In this document: positions 59,553 through 64,000 of the stretch, one piece after another | How positions within the stretch are numbered: position 1 is the first letter of the stretch | How the letters are laid out: each line of letters opens with the position of its first letter | Origin: Gari tellinella | Taxonomy: Eukaryota > Mollusca > Bivalvia > Cardiida > Psammobiidae | Direction of reading: 5' to 3' | NCBI GenBank assembly: GCA_922989275.2 | Contig: OV277861.1 | Coordinates: 16,764,540 to 16,828,539, forward strand | DNA length: 64,000 bases | Made by a program: the position numbers and the translations under genes | The notes under the pieces: model-generated | The model's database searches: none | What the model was told of the DNA's origin: nothing | The model's input: the letters and a program-made list of their open reading frames with translations, nothing else

Positions 59553-60200
59553 GTTACTAAAATATGTTCGATTCGAGTGTCAAACAGTGTTACTAAAATA
59601 TGTTCGATTCGAGTGTCAAACAGTGTTACTAAAATATGTTCGATTCGAGTGTCAAACAGTGTTACTAAAATATGTTCGATTCGAGTGTCAAACAGTGTTA
59701 CTAAAATATGTTCGATTCGAGTGTCAAACAGTGTTACTAAAATATGTTCGATTCGAGTGTCAAACAGTGTTACTAAAATATGTTCGATTCGAGTGTCAAA
59801 CAGTGTTACTAAAATATGTTCGATTCGAGTGTCAAACAGTGTTACTAAAATATGTTCGATTCGAGTGTCAAACAGTGTTACTAAAATATGTTCGATTCGA
59901 GTGTCAAACAGTGTTACTAAAATATGTTCGATTCGAGTGTCAAACAGTGTTACTAAAATATGTTCGATTCGAGTGTCAAACAGTGTTACTAAAATATGTT
60001 CGATTCGAGTGTCAAACAGTGTTACTAAAATATGTTCGATTCCAGTGTCAAACAGTGTTACTAAAATATGTTCGATTCGAGTGTCAAACAGTGTTACTAA
60101 AATATGTTCGATTCGAGTGTCAAACAGTGTTACTAAAATATGTTCGATTCGAGTGTCAAACAGTGTTACTAAAATATGTTCGATTCCAGTGTCAAACAGG
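59553..60200 (+). repeat. Tandem array, 18 units of 36 bp
   Basis: The unit starts GTTACTAAAATATGTTCG and ends GAGTGTCAAACAGT. Eighteen copies are nearly identical; units 14 and 18 read TTCCAGTG instead of TTCGAGTG, and the last base differs. After the array the sequence continues GGTTGGATCCTTATCC, a K1-like arm, so the unit is the flank and outer arm of a T1-type MITE. Two frames stay open through it (about 250 codons) only because 36 is a multiple of 3. Confidence 0.95.
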
Positions 60201-60770
60201 TTGGATCCTTATCCGAGTTATGCTGGGTCGTATCAAACTGATTGCCAAGTTGACCATAGTTGCCTGTGGCTGTGAAATGACTAACTTATAAGACTTTCAC
60301 TAACATTTGTTTTAAACAGTTTAGCTACATTAAACGATACAGAAATAACCGTCTCAAAACCAGTGCAATATAATTAACCAATGTAGGATAAGATGATACC
60401 ATTTAAATTGCATTGCTATTGAAATGCAAACTAACATTCAGCAAGCCGTTGAACTAATTCGGATGCCCTTAATTAGGGAATCAAATGGAAACATTAAGTA
60501 TAATTTGATTCCAAATTGCAAAGCCTGGGGCTGATATGTGCGAACACGTAACTATTAAGTGGTACAGTCGATACGAAATTGGATTTACGAGATATCGTCA
60601 CGATCGGAAATCGATCGCAGATATTCATCATCCAGTAACACTTTCATTCATTGTCTGGGAAATGTTAGAGAGCACCCAAACTGTTATTTGCATTGCGGAC
60701 GTTAGAATTGTTGCACATGTCCACGAATGAATACCTAATGCAGCCAGGGTTGGAAAGTATACGTTTACGT
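60201..60770. other. Unassigned stretch after the array
   Basis: A decayed K1 right half (CTGGGTCGTATCAAACTGATTG) at 60222-60245. A 64-codon open frame at 60536 has no similarity I know. Confidence 0.35.
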
Positions 60771-60789
60771 CCCTAGTTTACTCGATCGG

Positions 60790-60870
60790 TACTTGTATAG
60801 GTCAATAGTTTGGCTAATAGTACACACCGAATGACTCGGTGTCTGATCTAGACTCATATTTGTTGGTATT
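60790..60870. repeat. Decayed K1-like hairpin
   Basis: CAATAGTTTGGC ... CACCGAATGACTCGGTG then TCTGATCTAGACTC. Confidence 0.4.
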
Positions 60871-61168
60871 CACAGCAATGTTTTTAATGTCCAATTGGCT
60901 TAAATCTAAAATATATAGTTATAAAAGCAAATCTATTTCTTAAGCAAATCATATTCTGATAGTAGATGGGCTACTACAGACGAATACCAATGATGGTTTG
61001 TCTGATATGACACATGGAATTGCACATTATCGTGCTATGAATATTAATGGGATGTGCAAATACTCCTCGTCCAGTTCAGGCAAATGCATATTTTATACTA
61101 TATACTCACTTGATAATTGTCTATAGAACAATTGGTATTTCCGCATTACCGCATTTTAGGACATATCC
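60871..61168. other. Unassigned stretch
   Basis: Nothing recognised. Confidence 0.35.
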
Positions 61169-61240
61169 CCGAGAGTGTCAACCTGTTTAGATCTAGAGTC
61201 TCTCGACGCCTCATCTAGGTTAAAACTGTTTGCAAAATGT
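61169..61240. repeat. Decayed K1 hairpin
   Basis: GAGTGTCAACCTGTTTAGATC ... CGACGCCTCATCTAGG and TTAAAACTGTTTGC. Confidence 0.5.
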
Positions 61241-61501
61241 ATTAGTGATTTTGCCCGCAGAGTGAAAACGATCAAAGGTAGAACAACTGAACAAAGTGTT
61301 CATGTGTCAATGTTTATTGCTAGACATAATTCTGTAAAAAGGATTCTTACATTTGATTTATTTCACCACTATTTGTTTGTTGCTTAATGTTTTGTATAGA
61401 AGACGTCCTTTCCGTTTAAACAGAATGAGGCACAACTAAATGACATAAAATTGTCGATGCAGACTGCATAAACTACAAAGTCGCTATGTATACGATGGCC
61501 T

Positions 61502-61662
61502 TTAGCCGCATTCTGCTTTACTGTCAGAGTGCTTTAAGCAACCACCTGCTTTAAGCAACAACCTGATACATATTCATGACTGTAAATATTGGAACTAGTT
61601 TTTACAGTGGAGGTAAAAACTGAATGCGCTTAAAGGCGCTTCTATGAGGGAAATGTTTAAAC
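61502..61662 (-). mobile_element. T3 MITE, partial
   Basis: TTTAGCCGCATTCTGCTTTAC, GAGTGCTTTAAGCAACCACC with a duplicated CCTGCTTTAAGCAAC, CATATTCATGACTG and GCGCTTCTATGAGGGAAATG. Left half missing. Confidence 0.65.
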
Positions 61663-62207
61663 ATGATAGGTTGTGAGACCGTTGAATACTTCAATGTGAA
61701 GAAACAACATTTTAAAACTCTTATACTGAACACATTGCAATTACACCATTTAAGAAAGATCTAAAACATACCATCGAGTTATCGGATTTAACCTAGGTTA
61801 TGCAGTTCGTCCATTAAAAAGAAGCGTAAACTAGATGGGGGGAAAACTCGTCAAGCGCAATTTTACAGCAGATGAAAGTCTAGCACGTATGAGAAAAAAT
61901 CCAACTCTTACGCAATTAATGCATTTTCTTCTACTCGTTTATTACGATTATTGAAACTGCTTCAGAATAACAAAGAATACTAAATTAAACTGTTATTTAA
62001 AATATAAAATTATTAATGCTGTTTTCTGTAAAGTTTACATGCAAAATTTAAAACAAAATAAATTGTAAACTAATTATTATTATTTCCACAAATCAGGCAA
62101 ATCTGTGACCACAACTTTATCAACTTTATACCTTTTTTGTGAACGAAAAATGTCTAGGTTTGTGTTTCAATTTCCATTATCAGTAATCGTTTAAATATAC
62201 AGTTGGA
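61663..62207. other. Unassigned stretch
   Basis: Nothing recognised. Confidence 0.35.
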
Positions 62208-62407
62208 TTAACCCCTTCACTGCCGTGACGTCATCAATTTTAAACAATTGTCGTCTGCTTTTATTTCTTAAATTTTAATTTTTGCCATTTTGACTTAAGA
62301 AATATTGAAATGAGTATCAAACAGTATGGATGCTGATCAGACGCCGCGTAACGCGGCGTCTGATCAGGATCCAAACTGTTTGCAAATAACCATTGGCAGT
62401 TAATGAA
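62208..62407. mobile_element. T1 MITE with K1 hairpin
   Basis: TTAACCCCTTCACTGCCGTG at left, TGGCAGTTAATG at right (end damaged). Hairpin 62322-62378 (CAGTATGGATGCTGATC ... GATCAGGATCCAAACTG, inner arm perfect). TGACGTCA at 62226. Confidence 0.85.
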
Positions 62408-63335
62408 TTGTTATATTTACAAGAAAATAAATGATAGCTATTTTGATGATTTAAGAAATTCAAAATCAATACGACCTTAATCGTGTATTGTCATATATAC
62501 ACCCCGTCACATTTAATTTTAGAAGTGTGTTAATGTTAGCTGAACAATGGATGTATAAGCATTAAGTTTGATAAAAGCTTTATTTTAATTAAAAACATAG
62601 CTTTTGTAAATTTCGTGGACAGTTAATTAAATCTGCGAAAAGGCAAACCAGACGAGATATTACGGCGATGTGCGCGTTTAAGTAAATATAGTATGTACAA
62701 CGTGTCAGTATATGCAACTACCAACCTAGTTTTTACATTATGTAAAAAAGATGAGATGAGGCATACTATATATGAATATCGTAAATCGATATCAAAATTG
62801 GAATAATGAAGTACCAGCTGTAGTTTGTTGTGAATATAAATTATAAGGTTAAAGTTACTTTAATTATATGTGATTCAGATTGCATTCCTACATACATGTA
62901 TTATGTATAACACAGCATGTACCAGTATTGAGTTATATAAAAACAAAATTCCGCAAGCCATGTTGAAGACTCACATAAACAATCTGAATTACATGACCGG
63001 GAAAATAACAAACAACGATGACGGACCATCCATTTGCATGGCAGCGACTATCAGTCGCAAAGGTTCCATATAGTATCAAAACATTTGTTTGTCATGCCTT
63101 TTTGAATGTACGGAACGCCAAATAGACCGGAAGTGCTGTTATGGTCAAAAGTATTCCCCCAAGATATAGTACCAGAGTATTTTGCCTCGAAATGGCATTT
63201 TGTCACGTCACTAGACTGTCATTGTTTTTTGCTTTTGATGTAATACATTGGTGCCAGAAAATATAAACGACGCATTTCTGTTATCTTTGAAGGTGTTTAT
63301 ATAGAATTTTGAGGGTTGAAGTGCCTACTATATCA
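62408..63335. other. Unassigned stretch
   Basis: About 0.9 kb, AT-rich, with no coding or repeat structure I can support. Confidence 0.35.
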
Positions 63336-63575
63336 GGGGCCAGTTCCATAAAACTTCCTACGACAAAACCGGTCGTAAGTCAAAACTTAAAAATACATAT
63401 AGCTTGTAATTTCTCTAGCTAATTCTGTCGTGTGACGTCTCTTTGAAATCGTCCTTTCAAGACGATTCCAAAGAGATGTCACAAGACATGATTAGATGGA
63501 CACATAAATAAAAATTGAGACTTTTATAATCTGACTTACGACATTTGCCGTACAAAGTTTTATGAAACGGACCCC
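63336..63575. mobile_element. Z1 element
   Basis: GGGGCCAGTTCCATAAAACTT to GTTTTATGAAACGGACCCC, 240 bp. Subterminal CGACAAAACCGGTCG; central hairpin about 63415-63500 (TCTGTCGTGTGACGTCTC / GAGATGTCACAAGACA). Confidence 0.87.
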
Positions 63576-63641
63576 TAGTGCATCGGTCAAAAGGTAGCAG
63601 AACGCCATTAATGTCATTGAACTCATGATGTGTTTCTTACC

Positions 63642-63870
63642 TACAGTGGAGAATCTGTTATTATTTCCCAATAAACGCGTTTACGCTAAAACTATTATTT
63701 GCAGTGCAAACAGTTTGGAGCCAGATCAGACGCCGGGTAACCCTATAGGAGCCCTCTGATCAGGGTCTGCATTGTTTGATATTTGCATTCGTTATTGTCG
63801 TTTTATAAAAGATTCACAGTAGACTGGTTCAAAATGCCTGTACTAGAACAGTCCAAAAGGATAATAAATA
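63642..63870. mobile_element. Chimeric MITE: M1 left half joined to T2 right half
   Basis: It starts TACAGTGGAGAATCTGTTAT and follows M1 to CAGACGCCGGGTAACCC at 63743, then switches to AGGAGCCCTCTGATCAGGG and the T2 right side (AGTAGACTGGTTC ... CAGTCCAAAAGG). The two arms of the hairpin (63706-63778) belong to different K1 variants. Confidence 0.8.
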
Positions 63871-63902
63871 CCCCCAAAAGATATATTTAGGGTTGAAAAG
63901 GC

Positions 63903-64000
63903 TAAACTCGAAACTTCGAACACGATTTTACTGATATTTCTTGAGTTGAATTTCGATGATTCGATCTCGCTTAAGTCGAATATGCTCGTATGTCAAAACG
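63903..64000. mobile_element. M4 MITE, decayed left part (cut by window end)
   Basis: ACTCGAAACTTCGAAC, GATTCGATCTCGCTTAAGTCG and ATATGCTCGTATGTCAAAACG follow M4 toward its central hairpin. Confidence 0.5.

Noticed and set aside
59553..60200. CRISPR-like array of 36-bp repeats
   Set aside because: There are no unique spacers; units are head to tail. The DNA is clearly eukaryotic with introns and MITEs.
59517..60291. Two overlapping open frames of about 250 codons with 12-residue repeats
   Set aside because: They are the 36-bp tandem array read in two frames; 36 is a multiple of 3 and the unit lacks stops in those frames. No splice or homology support.

Overview
This is eukaryotic, AT-rich DNA from a mollusc, most likely a bivalve. 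The case rests on a SINE whose core resembles the Meta-SINE type common in molluscs, a long bivalve-type repeat with GCTCACCTGAGC ends, and very dense miniature inverted-repeat elements (MITEs). A dreissenid mussel would be my guess, but the species cannot be fixed from the sequence. No bacterial features, CRISPR arrays or transposase genes are visible.

I recognise one gene, on the plus strand from about 1.6 kb to 49.8 kb: the alpha subunit of soluble (nitric-oxide-receptor) guanylate cyclase. I reconstruct ten coding exons: 1642-2106, 36419-36489, 40600-40718, 43556-44262, 45094-45273, 45917-46055, 46618-46784, 47672-47815, 48566-48720 and 49557-49767. All junctions are GT-AG and all phases agree. 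The sum is 2358 nt, giving 785 residues plus a stop. The order is a variable N-terminus, a degenerate H-NOX domain, a PAS/HNOBA domain, a coiled coil and the cyclase domain. Alpha partners with a beta subunit (not in this window) to form the enzyme that makes cGMP from GTP. Intron 1 is about 34.3 kb. After 49.8 kb I see no gene.

Almost everything else is repeats. I use these working names. TTAA-flanked MITEs (piggyBac-like target): T1 (ends CCCCTTCACTGCC), T1b (ends CCCTTTCACTCTCAATGACG), T2 (ends CTCATTGAGCCCTAG), T3 (ends CCCTTTCCCTTATAGAAGCG), T4 (ends CCCATTTATACCCAGTGG). TA-flanked MITEs (Tc1/mariner-like target): M1 (ends CAGTGGAGAATCTGTTATTC), M2 (ends CAGTAAAACCTCTCTATTAC), M3 (ends CAGTGCTCCCTCTCTACAAC), M4 (ends CAGTCGAACTTCGATATCTC). 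Others: Z1 and Z2 (ends GGGGCCCGTTT).

The most unusual signal is that these families, with unrelated ends and target sites, share the same near-perfect hairpin cores. Core K1 (CAAACAG ... TGATCAGA ... TCTGATCA ... CTGTTTG, about 55-67 bp) sits in T1, T1b, T2, T4, M1 and M3, and a relative sits in Z2. Core K2 (CTTAAAGCA ... TGCTTTAAG, about 62-75 bp) sits in T3 and M2. Between copies both arms change together, so pairing is kept while the sequence differs. There are nested insertions, a chimeric hairpin joining two families, and an 18-copy satellite grown from the flank of a K1 core. Two M2 copies sit exactly at intron position +6 of two cyclase introns.
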